Positions 1 to 6,857 of a DNA stretch of 8,381 nt are shown here, piece by piece (positions within the stretch are counted from its first letter, which is position 1; the number at the start of each line of letters is the position of its first letter). The translations under genes were made by a program, and so were the position numbers. Under the pieces are notes generated by a model. It ran no database searches. It was not told the DNA's origin and saw only the letters and a program-made list of their open reading frames with translations. This DNA comes from Lysobacterales bacterium (GTDB lineage: Bacteria; Pseudomonadota; Gammaproteobacteria; Xanthomonadales; SZUA-36), in the NCBI GenBank assembly GCA_009692275.1, contig SHZL01000116.1, positions 1 through 8,381 of the forward strand, given 5' to 3'.

Positions 1-41
1 ATGTGCATTGCATGGCATGTGTTGATGATGTAGCGGAAGCA

Positions 42-75
42 AAGAGCCGGGGGATAAGGGAATCTCCCCGCTCTT
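42..75 (-). terminator. Probable intrinsic terminator of the class V aminotransferase gene
   Basis: An inverted repeat lies about 15 nt past the TAG stop of the minus-strand aminotransferase. Bases 42-47 pair with 70-75 (six pairs), C48 is bulged, and 49-52 pair with 66-69, leaving a loop of roughly 13 nt. On the minus strand the stem is followed by a weak, interrupted T-rich stretch (TGCTTC). The position and stem suit a Rho-independent terminator. The poor U-tract lowers confidence, and the hairpin could instead be a transcript-end stabiliser. Confidence 0.5.
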
Positions 76-89
76 GGCCTTGACGCTGG

Positions 90-1319
90 CTAGATCGATT
101 CATCCAGCGCCGTCATGAGGCGGTCCACCTCGTCGGCCGTCGTGTAGTGCACGAAGGAGGCACGCAGGGCGCCTTTCTTTAGGTCAATGCCCAGGGCTTC
201 GAGCAGGCGGTTAGCGTAGTAATCTCCTGCTCCGACGCCCAGCTTCTTACCGGCCAGGCGCGTCGCCAGCTCGGCAGATGAAAGCCCAGCTACAGTGAAG
301 GCCACGGTTGGGGCGCGCTGCGTAGCGTCACGGCGGCCGATCAGGCGAATGCGCGGATGTTCGTGCATGAAATCCAGCACAGGCTGCAGCAGGCGGATTT
401 CCTGTTCGCGTAACAACTCCCTTACGGCTCCCGCTTGTTCAGCCGGGCTTGCTGGCCGGCCAAAATGGTGCTGGTACACCGACTCGAAATAATCAATGAC
501 GCCGTTGGTCGCGGCCATCTGGGCGTGGTCGGGGCCGGCGGGAGTAAAGCGCGAGGTGGGCTTCCCCGCATTGAAGAAATGACCCTGGTTGGGCAGCTCC
601 GCATTGAGTTTACTGCTCATATACATCACCCCGAGGTGCGGGCCGTACACCTTGTAGAGTGAGAACAGGTAAATGTCGGCTCCCAGCGCCGGGATGTCCG
701 GTAGCCCGTGCGGACAGTAAGACACGCCATCGACAATGGCGATCGCCCCGGCTGCATGGATGCGGTCGGTGAGATCACGGACCGGGTTGATGCTGGCAAC
801 CACGTTGGAGCAATGGGTAAAGGCAACAACCCGGGTGCGCGGCCCCAGCCAGGTGTCCAGTTCATCGGGATCAAGCTCACCACTGTCCGGATCGATCCTC
901 CATTCGCGCACCACAATACCTGCGGCTTCCAGCCGGCGCCAGGCACCGATATTGGCTTCGTGGTCCTGGTTGGTGACGATGACCTCATCACCGGGCTTGA
1001 GGTGCTGGCGCAGGGCCTGGGCAATGACGTAGGTGTTCTGCGAGGTGGACGGGCCAAAATGCACTTCCTCGGTGGCCACGTTCAGCCAGGCCGCCATGCG
1101 GCTACGCGCGGAATCCATCTGGTGTCCAGCTTCCCGCGAAGCAGGAAAATCGAAATAGGGCTGGACCTTTGTCTGGCGGTAGTAACGCCCCAACTGTTCA
1201 ATCACGGCGCCGCAAGCGTAAGAGCCGCCGGCGTTTTCAAAATGCGCAAAGCCCTCCAGCGAGGGTTCCGCAAACGCAGGAAAAAGACTGCGAACAAAAT
1301 CAAGGTCAAGCTCGGCCAT
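90..1319 (-). CDS. Class V aminotransferase-fold PLP enzyme, cysteine-desulfurase-like (VC1184-type subfamily)
   Basis: This is a 409-residue PLP-dependent enzyme of the class V aminotransferase / NifS-like fold. The N-terminal FENAGGSYACG segment and the SLYKVYGPHLG segment match the VC1184-type subfamily as I remember it. K223 is the expected Schiff-base lysine, D197 (IVDGVSYCPHG) the expected PLP pyridine-nitrogen contact, and H120 (NQDHEANIG) the expected ring-stacking histidine. Where SufS-type desulfurases carry their active-site cysteine, this protein reads GVGAGDYYANRLLEALG with no cysteine, so true desulfurase activity is doubtful; the substrate is unknown. I chose the ATG at 1319 because GGGGTG (1325-1330) lies 5 nt upstream and the conserved sequence starts soon after. 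The longer frame from 1415 would overlap yoeB. It starts 25 nt after the yoeB stop and is probably co-transcribed with yefM-yoeB. Fold call is firm; exact reaction is not. Confidence 0.9.
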   Translation of the reverse strand: MAELDLDFVRSLFPAFAEPSLEGFAHFENAGGSYACGAVIEQLGRYYRQTKVQPYFDFPASREAGHQMDSARSRMAAWLNVATEEVHFGPSTSQNTYVIAQALRQHLKPGDEVIVTNQDHEANIGAWRRLEAAGIVVREWRIDPDSGELDPDELDTWLGPRTRVVAFTHCSNVVASINPVRDLTDRIHAAGAIAIVDGVSYCPHGLPDIPALGADIYLFSLYKVYGPHLGVMYMSSKLNAELPNQGHFFNAGKPTSRFTPAGPDHAQMAATNGVIDYFESVYQHHFGRPASPAEQAGAVRELLREQEIRLLQPVLDFMHEHPRIRLIGRRDATQRAPTVAFTVAGLSSAELATRLAGKKLGVGAGDYYANRLLEALGIDLKKGALRASFVHYTTADEVDRLMTALDESI

Positions 1320-1344
1320 CGAATCACCCCGGAAAATCAGACAA

Positions 1345-1599
1345 TCAGTAATGGTAGCGAAGTTGTGCGAGGAGGAGAGACTTCTTTTCAAGCTTATAAA
1401 CCATTCTATGCTCATCGTTTATTCGCCGGGACCAGTATCCGGAGAGTCCGTGCTTCAGAGGCTCGGGTTTGCCAATTCCCTGGAAAGGTGAGCGTTGTAT
1501 ATCTTTAATCAGTTGATTGATTCGGTCGAGGATCTTTCGGTCGGTGCGCAGCCAGTACAAATAATCATCCCACGCATGCCCGGAAAAGAGCACATTCAC
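1345..1599 (-). CDS. yoeB: YoeB toxin, ribosome-dependent mRNA interferase (Txe/YoeB family)
   Basis: This 84-residue protein has exactly the length of E. coli YoeB and near-identical signature stretches: WDDYLYW (residues 10-16), KPEPLKH (44-50), SGYWSRRI (53-60), EHRMVY (63-68) and a C-terminal RYHY. The catalytic set known from YoeB is present: E46, R65, H83 and Y84. Family members are RelE-fold toxins that enter the ribosomal A site and cleave translated mRNA when the YefM antitoxin is degraded. The start is GTG at 1599, overlapping the TGA of yefM in the sequence GTGA (1599-1596), which indicates translational coupling with the antitoxin made first. The reading frame is intact with no missing key residue, so the toxin is probably functional. 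Base composition looks more A+T-rich than the metabolic neighbours by eye, consistent with acquisition by transfer (not measured). Confidence 0.96.
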   Translation of the reverse strand: MNVLFSGHAWDDYLYWLRTDRKILDRINQLIKDIQRSPFQGIGKPEPLKHGLSGYWSRRINDEHRMVYKLEKKSLLLAQLRYHY

Positions 1600-1847
1600 T
1601 CAATGAGTTCTCGTTTGGCCCCGCCGCCAGATTCCAGTTCGGCGATTGCCTCAAGCAGTCGCCGCGCGTTCCTGGGGCTGCGCAGCAAGTAGGACGTCTC
1701 TTCCAGCGCTTCAAAGTCGTCGAGAGAAATCATCACCACCGAGCGGGAATTTTTCCGGGTAATGATGATAGGCGCGTGGTCATCGCAAACTTTCTCCATC
1801 GTTTCGGCAAGTTTGCTGCGAGCTTCGGAATAGGTAATAGTGGCCAT
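1596..1847 (-). CDS. yefM: YefM antitoxin (Phd/YefM family), autorepressor of yefM-yoeB
   Basis: The protein has 83 residues, as in E. coli YefM, and shares its order of motifs: ITYSEARSKL at the N-terminus, DHAPIIITR in the middle, EETSYLLRSP (residues 49-58), NARRLLEAI, and a short acidic tail that would wrap the toxin. R10 and R31, positions reported as important for operator binding in E. coli YefM, are both arginine here. The ATG at 1847 is preceded by AGGAG (1855-1859) at 7 nt; a frame extending to 1904 would read through the operator and promoter and is rejected. The protein neutralises YoeB directly and, in the family, binds the promoter alone or with toxin as co-repressor. It overlaps yoeB by 4 nt. 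Confidence 0.95.
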   Translation of the reverse strand: MATITYSEARSKLAETMEKVCDDHAPIIITRKNSRSVVMISLDDFEALEETSYLLRSPRNARRLLEAIAELESGGGAKRELIE

Positions 1848-1866
1848 GGAGCGGCTCCTGTCAGTC

Positions 1867-1904
1867 GTACAAGTAATTGTACAATGGTGGCTGACAGAGA
1901 ACAA
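1867..1904 (-). promoter_or_regulatory. Promoter and paired operator of yefM-yoeB
   Basis: On the minus strand, TTGTTC (1904-1899, a weak -35) and TACAAT (1881-1876, five of six -10 bases) are separated by 17 nt. The -10 box is embedded in the perfect palindrome ATTGTACAAT (1876-1885). A second, imperfect GTAC-centred site lies at 1867-1872, and the two centres are 12 bp apart, about one helical turn. E. coli yefM has a similar pair of TGTACA-core palindromes over its promoter. Binding of YefM or YefM-YoeB here would block RNA polymerase. The predicted start of transcription is about 1869, giving a leader of roughly 20 nt that carries the AGGAG site. Confidence 0.75.
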
Positions 1905-1956
1905 CCGGCTTCAGGTGTCTGTTCATGCGTGGGAAACTTGCTTGACGCAGATTAAG

Positions 1957-2322
1957 GCCGGCGCGACGGCGCCGCGGCTTACCCGGCAGGCCGGAGATTT
2001 TTTCAAGGACAAGTTGCCGGTGTGCGACGCTTACCTGGTGATGGAAGTCATCCACGACTGGAGTGACGCCGAGTCCATTTCAATCCTGCAAGCGATCCGG
2101 CGGGCGGCGCCGTCGCATGCCAGGCTCCTGCTGATTGAAGAAATAGTTCCTGACGACCCTGGCCCAGCCTGGTCGAAGATGCTGGACATCCATATGCTCG
2201 CCCTGATCGGGGGAAAGCAACGCACGCGACGGGAATACGAGGCGCTGTTTGATGCGGCAGGTCTCTCATTCCAACGTGAGATTGACACGGGTGCAGGTAT
2301 CTCGATCCTGCAGGCTGCCTGA
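1957..2322 (+). pseudogene. C-terminal remnant of a SAM-dependent O-methyltransferase (Methyltransf_2 type)
   Basis: The readable part is about 120 residues, against roughly 330-350 for a full enzyme of this family. It begins near the GDFF motif (1993 onward), continues with LPVCDAYLVMEVIHDWSD, where the HDW histidine corresponds to the catalytic base of plant-type and bacterial O-methyltransferases, then ARLLLIEEIVP, the DIHMLALIGGKQRT segment, and ends normally (GAGISILQAA, TGA at 2320-2322). The N-terminal dimerisation region and most of the SAM-binding domain, including the glycine-rich loop, are absent. Upstream in-frame sequence runs into the yefM promoter and start region and shows no family similarity. 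No start codon with a ribosome-binding site was found. The retained stretch has no internal stop, so truncation may be fairly recent. The left edge is approximate. Confidence 0.75.
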
Positions 2323-2339
2323 CCACCGGTTACGGCGGA

Positions 2340-2389
2340 CAGTCCCAGGCGCGGCCCGAACCTATGAGGTAAAGGCCCCGCCAGGACTG
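2340..2389. repeat. Long imperfect inverted repeat with a nested hairpin between convergent gene ends
   Basis: CAGTCC (2340-2345) pairs with GGACTG (2384-2389). Moving inward, GGCG (2348-2351) pairs with CGCC, and GGCC (2353-2356) pairs with GGCC (2374-2377), with single mismatches between the blocks. The loop holds a second small palindrome, ACCT-ATG-AGGT. The element sits between the stop of the plus-strand methyltransferase remnant and the stop of minus-strand cysNC, where a bidirectional terminator would be expected. Neither side has a T-tract, so it may instead be a REP-like element or an mRNA 3'-end stabiliser. Confidence 0.55.
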
Positions 2390-2392
2390 CCA

Positions 2393-4306
2393 TCAACCCA
2401 ACAAGAAGGCGACAATCTCTTCGGCCGCTTCTGCAGCCGTGCACGAAGTTGTATCGATATGAATTTCCGGATTCTCGGGAACCTCATAGGGAGAATCGAT
2501 GCCGGTAAAGTTCTTGAGCTGCCCCGCGCGCGCTTTCTTGTAAAGCCCTTTGACGTCGCGACTCTCCGCCAACTCCAGCGGCGCGTCCACATGGATTTCA
2601 ATAAACTCTCCAGGCGGCAGCATCTGGCGCACCAGGCGCCGCTCGCTGCGGAACGGCGAGATAAAAGCGCTCAGAACAATCAGTCCGGCGTCGGTCATCA
2701 AGCGGGCAACTTCGCCCACGCGGCGGATATTCTCCACCCGGTCGGCATCGGTAAATCCCAGGTCGCGGTTAAGGCCATGGCGGATATTGTCGCCGTCCAG
2801 CAGGAAGCTGTGCTTGCCCAGGACGTGCAGTTTCTTCTCCACCAGGTTGGCAATGGTTGACTTGCCCGAGCCGGACAGGCCGGTGAACCAGAGCAGCCTT
2901 GGCTGCTGATTTTTCTGCGCCGCGTGCGCCTCGCGCGAGATCTCCAGTGACTGCCAGTGGATGTTCTGCGAGCGGCGCAGGGCAAAGTGAATCATGCCCG
3001 CAGCGACGGTGCGGTTGTTCATGCGGTCGATCAGGATGAAGCCGCCGAGGTCGGGATTATCCGCATAGGATTCAAATGGCACGGCCCGGTCCAGGGAAAT
3101 ATTGCAGACACCAATGGCGTTCAGCGCCAGCGTGTTGGCAGCCTGGTGCCCCATGGTATTGATGTCGACTTCGTATTTCGGCCTGGTGATGCTGGCCGAC
3201 ACCATCGAGGCGCCGATTTTCAGCCAGTAAGGACGACCGGGCAGCATTTCCTGCTCATCCATCCACACCAGCGTCGCCTCGAACTGGTCGGCCACCTCGA
3301 CCGGTGCATCTGCGATGGTAATGACGTCGCCGCGTGCGCAATCGATCTCGCTACTGAGGCTCAGCGTCACCGCTTGGCCCGCCACCGCTTCAGCCAGTTC
3401 GCCATCGTAGGTCACGATGGACTTGACAGTCGTGATCCTGCCCGACGGCTGAACCCGGATGGCATCGCCGGGCCTGATGCTGCCTGAACTGACCAGGCCG
3501 GCAAAACCCCGGAAATCGAGCTTGGGCCGGTTGACCCACTGCACGGCCATGCGGAAGTTGTGCCGCGCCATGCGCTCGGTATCCAGTTCCACCGTTTCAA
3601 GATGCGCCAGCAGGCTGGGTCCGCTATACCAGGGAGTCTGCTCGCTCAGGCTGGTAATGTTGTCCCCTTTCAGCCCTGAGATCGGGATGGGCAGGAAGCT
3701 CTCCATGCCGAGGCTGCCGGCGAAGTCCCGGTAGTCCGCAACGATCTCGTCGAAGCGCTGTTGGCTGTAATCCACCAGGTCCATTTTGTTGACGGCCAGC
3801 ACGATGTTACGAATGCCAATCAATTGCACCAGGAAGCTGTGGCGGCGGGTCTGCGTCAGCACGCCCTGGCGCGCGTCCACCAGGATAACGGCAAGGTCAG
3901 CGGTGGAGGCGCCGGTAATCATGTTGCGCGTGTACTGCTCGTGCCCGGGCGTATCGGCGACGATAAATTTGCGCCGTTCGGTGGTAAAAAAGCGGTAGGC
4001 CACATCAATGGTGATGCCTTGCTCACGCTCGGCAGCCAGTCCATCGACCAGCAAGGCAAAGTCGAGCTCCTGCCCCTGCGTACCCATGCGCTTGCTGTCC
4101 GCCTCCAGGCTGGCCAGTTGGTCCTCGAAGATCAGCTTGCTGTCATACAGCAGGCGGCCAATCAGGGTTGACTTACCATCGTCCACTGATCCGCAGGTAA
4201 TGAAGCGCAGCAGGCTCTTGTGCTGATGCGCTTCGAGATAGGCATCAATGTCCTGTTCAATCAGCGCTGGCGCCTCGTAGGCCTTGCCGGCGGGGTCCTT
4301 GCTCAT
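2393..4306 (-). CDS. cysNC: Bifunctional sulfate adenylyltransferase subunit 1 / adenylylsulfate kinase (CysN-CysC fusion)
   Basis: This 637-residue protein fuses the regulatory GTPase of ATP sulfurylase to APS kinase, as in NodQ and pseudomonad CysNC. The CysN part (about 30-450) shows a P-loop GSVDDGKST (39-47), the switch segment REQGITID (94-101), DTPGHEQY (118-125) and NKMD (173-176), followed by beta-barrel domains. The CysC part (about 470-637) shows its own P-loop GLSGSGKST (476-484), DGDNIRHGLN (504-513), FISPFR (548-553) and KGLYKKAR (586-593) with NFTGIDSPYE after it. GTP hydrolysis drives adenylylation of sulfate by CysD, and the kinase domain phosphorylates APS to PAPS in the cytoplasm. 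The start ATG at 4306 overlaps the cysD TGA by 1 nt (TGATG), with GAAGGG (4315-4320) inside the end of cysD as ribosome-binding site. All key motifs are intact. Confidence 0.98.
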   Translation of the reverse strand: MSKDPAGKAYEAPALIEQDIDAYLEAHQHKSLLRFITCGSVDDGKSTLIGRLLYDSKLIFEDQLASLEADSKRMGTQGQELDFALLVDGLAAEREQGITIDVAYRFFTTERRKFIVADTPGHEQYTRNMITGASTADLAVILVDARQGVLTQTRRHSFLVQLIGIRNIVLAVNKMDLVDYSQQRFDEIVADYRDFAGSLGMESFLPIPISGLKGDNITSLSEQTPWYSGPSLLAHLETVELDTERMARHNFRMAVQWVNRPKLDFRGFAGLVSSGSIRPGDAIRVQPSGRITTVKSIVTYDGELAEAVAGQAVTLSLSSEIDCARGDVITIADAPVEVADQFEATLVWMDEQEMLPGRPYWLKIGASMVSASITRPKYEVDINTMGHQAANTLALNAIGVCNISLDRAVPFESYADNPDLGGFILIDRMNNRTVAAGMIHFALRRSQNIHWQSLEISREAHAAQKNQQPRLLWFTGLSGSGKSTIANLVEKKLHVLGKHSFLLDGDNIRHGLNRDLGFTDADRVENIRRVGEVARLMTDAGLIVLSAFISPFRSERRLVRQMLPPGEFIEIHVDAPLELAESRDVKGLYKKARAGQLKNFTGIDSPYEVPENPEIHIDTTSCTAAEAAEEIVAFLLG

Positions 4307-5226
4307 CAGAAATACCCTTCCTGTTTTTTCTTTTCCATCGAGGCGTCCTGATCGTGGTCGATGGCCCGGCCCTGGCGCTCCGAGGTGGTGGTCAACAACA
4401 TTTCCTGGATGACCTGCGGCAAGGTGACCGCCGAGCTTTCCACCGCCCCGGTGAGCGGATAGCAGCCCAGGGTGCGAAACCGGATGGAGCGTTGGACCGG
4501 TGTCTCGCCGTCCCGCAAGCGAAAGCGCTCATCATCCACCATCAGGATCAGGCCATCGCGTGTCACGGTAGGGCGCAGTGCGGCCAAATACAGCGGTACA
4601 ATTTCGATGCCTTCCAAATGAATGTATTGCCAGATATCGAGCTCGGTCCAGTTGCTGAGCGGAAACACGCGCATGGATTCGCCCCTGGCTTTGCGGGCGT
4701 TGTAGAGGCGCCACAGTTCCGGCCTTTGGCTCCTGGCGTCCCAGCGATGGCTGGCCGAGCGGAAGCTGAACACGCGCTCTTTCGCCCGGCTTTTCTCCTC
4801 GTCACGCCGCGCGCCGCCAAAGGCTGTGTCGAAGCCGTATTTATCGAGCGCTTGCTTGAGGCCCTCGGTTTTCCACAGGTCGGTGTGCAAGCTGCCGTGG
4901 TCAAACGGGTTGATGCCTTGCGCCAGGGCCTGCGGGTTTTGATGGATCAGCAAATCCATCCCGGCGTCCCTGGCCGCCTTATCGCGCAGCTCGTACATGG
5001 CCCGAAACTTCCACGTGGTGTCCACATGCAGCAGGGGAAAAGGCGGCGGCGAGGGATAAAAAGCCTTCTTCGCCAGGTGCAGCATAACCGCGGAGTCTTT
5101 GCCCACGGAGTACAGCATGACGGGCCGGGCCGTTTCCGCTACTACCTCCCGCATGATGTGAATGCTTTCGGCTTCGAGCCGCTGCAAATGGGTCAGTCGG
5201 GGAGTGGTTGTGGGGGCGAGCTTCAT
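4306..5226 (-). CDS. cysD: Sulfate adenylyltransferase subunit 2 (CysD)
   Basis: This is the catalytic subunit of ATP sulfurylase, which makes adenosine 5'-phosphosulfate and pyrophosphate from ATP and sulfate, together with the CysN domain encoded just downstream. It follows E. coli CysD almost throughout: LTHLQRLEAESIHI at the N-terminus, the ATP-binding PP-loop SVGKDS (40-45), LLHVDTTWKFR, AAFGGARRDEEKSRAKER-like sequence in mid-protein, FPLSNWTELDIWQYI, FRTLGCYPLTGAVES, TTSERQGR and the terminal GYF. I chose the ATG at 5226 (306 residues) because AGGA (5234-5237) lies 7 nt upstream. A TTG at 5244 would add six residues but has no visible ribosome-binding site. Against remembered E. coli CysD there is a one-residue gap in the HGSLHTD region. 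cysD leads a two-gene operon with cysNC; no clear promoter was found in front of it. Confidence 0.97.
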   Translation of the reverse strand: MKLAPTTTPRLTHLQRLEAESIHIMREVVAETARPVMLYSVGKDSAVMLHLAKKAFYPSPPPFPLLHVDTTWKFRAMYELRDKAARDAGMDLLIHQNPQALAQGINPFDHGSLHTDLWKTEGLKQALDKYGFDTAFGGARRDEEKSRAKERVFSFRSASHRWDARSQRPELWRLYNARKARGESMRVFPLSNWTELDIWQYIHLEGIEIVPLYLAALRPTVTRDGLILMVDDERFRLRDGETPVQRSIRFRTLGCYPLTGAVESSAVTLPQVIQEMLLTTTSERQGRAIDHDQDASMEKKKQEGYF

Positions 5227-5307
5227 CCAGGCATCCTGATTCAATTGGGTTTGGCTCTATTGCTATTCCGGGCCAGGTTCATGGTTCTTACCGCTCAGGT
5301 CAGTGTC

Positions 5308-5336
5308 TGGATCCCGGGTCAAGCCCAAGATGACGC
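5308..5336. repeat. Degenerate copy of a GGGTCAAGCCC-centred palindromic intergenic repeat
   Basis: The segment reads TGGATCCCGGGTCAAGC then CCAAGATGACGC. It closely resembles a dispersed bacterial palindrome whose perfect form has ATCCCGGG and CCCGGGAT arms around TCAAG. Here the right arm has AA in place of GG, so only the outer three and inner three base pairs survive around the TCAAG loop. It lies in the 146-bp gap between gabD and cysD. Family membership is from memory of similar repeats; copies elsewhere in the genome cannot be seen from this window. Confidence 0.5.
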
Positions 5337-5372
5337 AACGTGTTTAATCGCTTCCGGCATGAAGAAACCTGT

Positions 5373-6857
5373 TCAACTGTTTAGCCCCGCCAGGGTTATG
5401 TACTTGATCTCGACGTATTCATCGATACCGTACTTGGAGCCTTCGCGGCCGGAACCGGATTCTTTCATGCCGCCAAATGGCGCCACTTCGGTCGACAGGA
5501 TGCCGTCGTTGATGCACACCATGCCGTATTCCAGTTCCTCGGCCACGCGAAACACGCGGCCGAGATCACGCGCATAAAAGTAGGACGCAAGGCCGTACTC
5601 GGTGGCATTGGCGAGGTCGATGGCTTCCTGCTCGGTGGCGAATTTGAAAATTGGCGCAACGGGCCCGAAAATTTCTTCCGTGGCAAAAGCCATGGCGGCA
5701 GTGGCATTGCTGACGATGGTAGGCTCGAAGAACAGGCCCCCTAATGCATGGCGTGAGCCGCCTTCAACCACGGCGCCGCCTTTTTTCACCGCATCTTCCA
5801 GCAGTTCTTCCACTTTTTGGATCGCACTGGAAGAAATCATGGGTCCGACATTCACCCCGGCTTCATCACCCCGGCCAATCTTGAGCGCGCGCACGGCAGT
5901 GGTGAACTTCTCCACGAACTCGTCGTATACCCCGGCCTGTACATAGATGCGGTTGGCACACACACAGGTCTGGCCGGCGTTGCGATACTTGGAAATGATG
6001 GCGCCTTTGACGGCCGCTTCAATGTCAGCATCGTCAAACACGATAAAGGGGGCATTGCCGCCCAGTTCCATGGAAACCTTTTTTACCGTGCTGGCGCACT
6101 GCTGGATGAGTATCTTGCCGACACCGGTCGAGCCGGTGAAGGAAAACTTGCGCACCAGCGGGCTCTCGGTCATTTCCTTGCCGACTTCACGCGAATGCGT
6201 GGTAGTGACCACGTTGAATACGCCGGCCGGAATACCTGCCTGATGTGCCAGTTCAGCCAGCGCCAGCGCCGACAGCGGCGTTTCGGATGCCGGCTTGATT
6301 ACGATGGGACAGCCCGCGGCCAGGGCGGGCGCCGCCTTGCGCGTAATCATGGCGTTGGGGAAATTCCACGGTGTAATGGCAGCCACGACCCCAACGGACT
6401 GCTTGATCACCATGATGCGCCGGTCGGGCAGGTGAGTGGGTATCATGTCGCCGTAAATGCGCTTGCCTTCCTCGGCAAACCACTCGATGAACGAGGCGCC
6501 GTACATGACTTCACCGGCGGATTCCGCCAGTGGTTTGCCCTGTTCGGCAGTCATCAGCATGGCCAGGTCGTCCTTGTTGACGAGGATCAGTTCGTACCAG
6601 CGGCGTAAAATCGCCGCCCGGTCCTTGGCCGTGCGCTTGCGCCACGCCGGCCAGGCGGCACTGGCAGCGGCTATCGCCTGCCGGGTTTCGGCAACACCGA
6701 GCTGGGCCACGTTGGCCAGCAGGCTGCCATCGGCTGGATTGGTTACGGCAAACGTGCCCTTATCGGCTGCAGAAGCCCATGCACCATTGATATAAGACTG
6801 CTCGCGCAGCAGGTCGGGGTTTTTAAGTTTCAATGGGGTCTTGATCTTGTCCAGCAT
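5373..6857 (-). CDS. gabD: NAD(P)-dependent succinate-semialdehyde dehydrogenase (GabD type)
   Basis: This 494-residue cytoplasmic aldehyde dehydrogenase resembles E. coli GabD along its whole length and is about 12 residues longer at the N-terminus. Family role: oxidation of succinate semialdehyde to succinate in GABA and related degradation. Visible motifs are TPWNFP (162-167, with the oxyanion-hole Asn165), the cofactor-binding KPASET (188-193), FTGSTGVGK (240-248), MELGGNAP (263-270, general base Glu264), NAGQTCVCANR (293-303, nucleophile Cys298 with Cys300 two residues on), EEIFGP, and APFGGMKESGSGREG near the C-terminus. A nearby second cysteine is known as a redox switch in human SSADH. 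The ATG at 6857 has only a weak upstream GGGA. No GABA transaminase is adjacent, so a related semialdehyde such as glutarate semialdehyde is possible as substrate. It is divergent from the gene at 7003 and lies 146 bp from cysD in the same direction. Confidence 0.93.
   Translation of the reverse strand: MLDKIKTPLKLKNPDLLREQSYINGAWASAADKGTFAVTNPADGSLLANVAQLGVAETRQAIAAASAAWPAWRKRTAKDRAAILRRWYELILVNKDDLAMLMTAEQGKPLAESAGEVMYGASFIEWFAEEGKRIYGDMIPTHLPDRRIMVIKQSVGVVAAITPWNFPNAMITRKAAPALAAGCPIVIKPASETPLSALALAELAHQAGIPAGVFNVVTTTHSREVGKEMTESPLVRKFSFTGSTGVGKILIQQCASTVKKVSMELGGNAPFIVFDDADIEAAVKGAIISKYRNAGQTCVCANRIYVQAGVYDEFVEKFTTAVRALKIGRGDEAGVNVGPMISSSAIQKVEELLEDAVKKGGAVVEGGSRHALGGLFFEPTIVSNATAAMAFATEEIFGPVAPIFKFATEQEAIDLANATEYGLASYFYARDLGRVFRVAEELEYGMVCINDGILSTEVAPFGGMKESGSGREGSKYGIDEYVEIKYITLAGLNS

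Noticed and set aside
1..33. Ten-codon plus-strand frame ending in TAG at 31-33
   Set aside because: Too short to judge, with no ribosome-binding site visible; it could be the tail of a gene outside the window, but nothing supports this.
1320..1415. N-terminal extension of the class V aminotransferase to an ATG at 1415
   Set aside because: It would overlap the end of yoeB and adds 32 residues unlike the family; the ATG at 1319 has a ribosome-binding site.
708..1508. Plus-strand open frame of 266 codons
   Set aside because: It is antisense to the class V aminotransferase and runs into yoeB; the translation lacks domain-like sequence and crosses two real gene boundaries.
1848..1904. N-terminal extension of YefM to 1904
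   Set aside because: The extension would translate the operator and -10 region; the ATG at 1847 gives the family length of 83 residues with a good AGGAG site.
2340..2389. Integron attC-like site
   Set aside because: The hairpin lacks the RYYYAAC and GTTRRRY core sites and no integrase is present.
2031..2860. Several frames spanning the methyltransferase remnant and the 3' end of cysNC on both strands
   Set aside because: The plus-strand methyltransferase frame and the minus-strand CysC domain explain this DNA; the other frames show no family resemblance.
4354..5577. Plus-strand open frame of 407 codons opposite cysD
   Set aside because: It is fully antisense to cysD, whose protein matches the known enzyme end to end. 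The translation has no recognisable motif, and long antisense frames are expected in GC-rich genes.
5817..6608. Plus-strand open frame of 263 codons opposite gabD
   Set aside because: Shadow of the confidently identified dehydrogenase; no motif and no ribosome-binding site.
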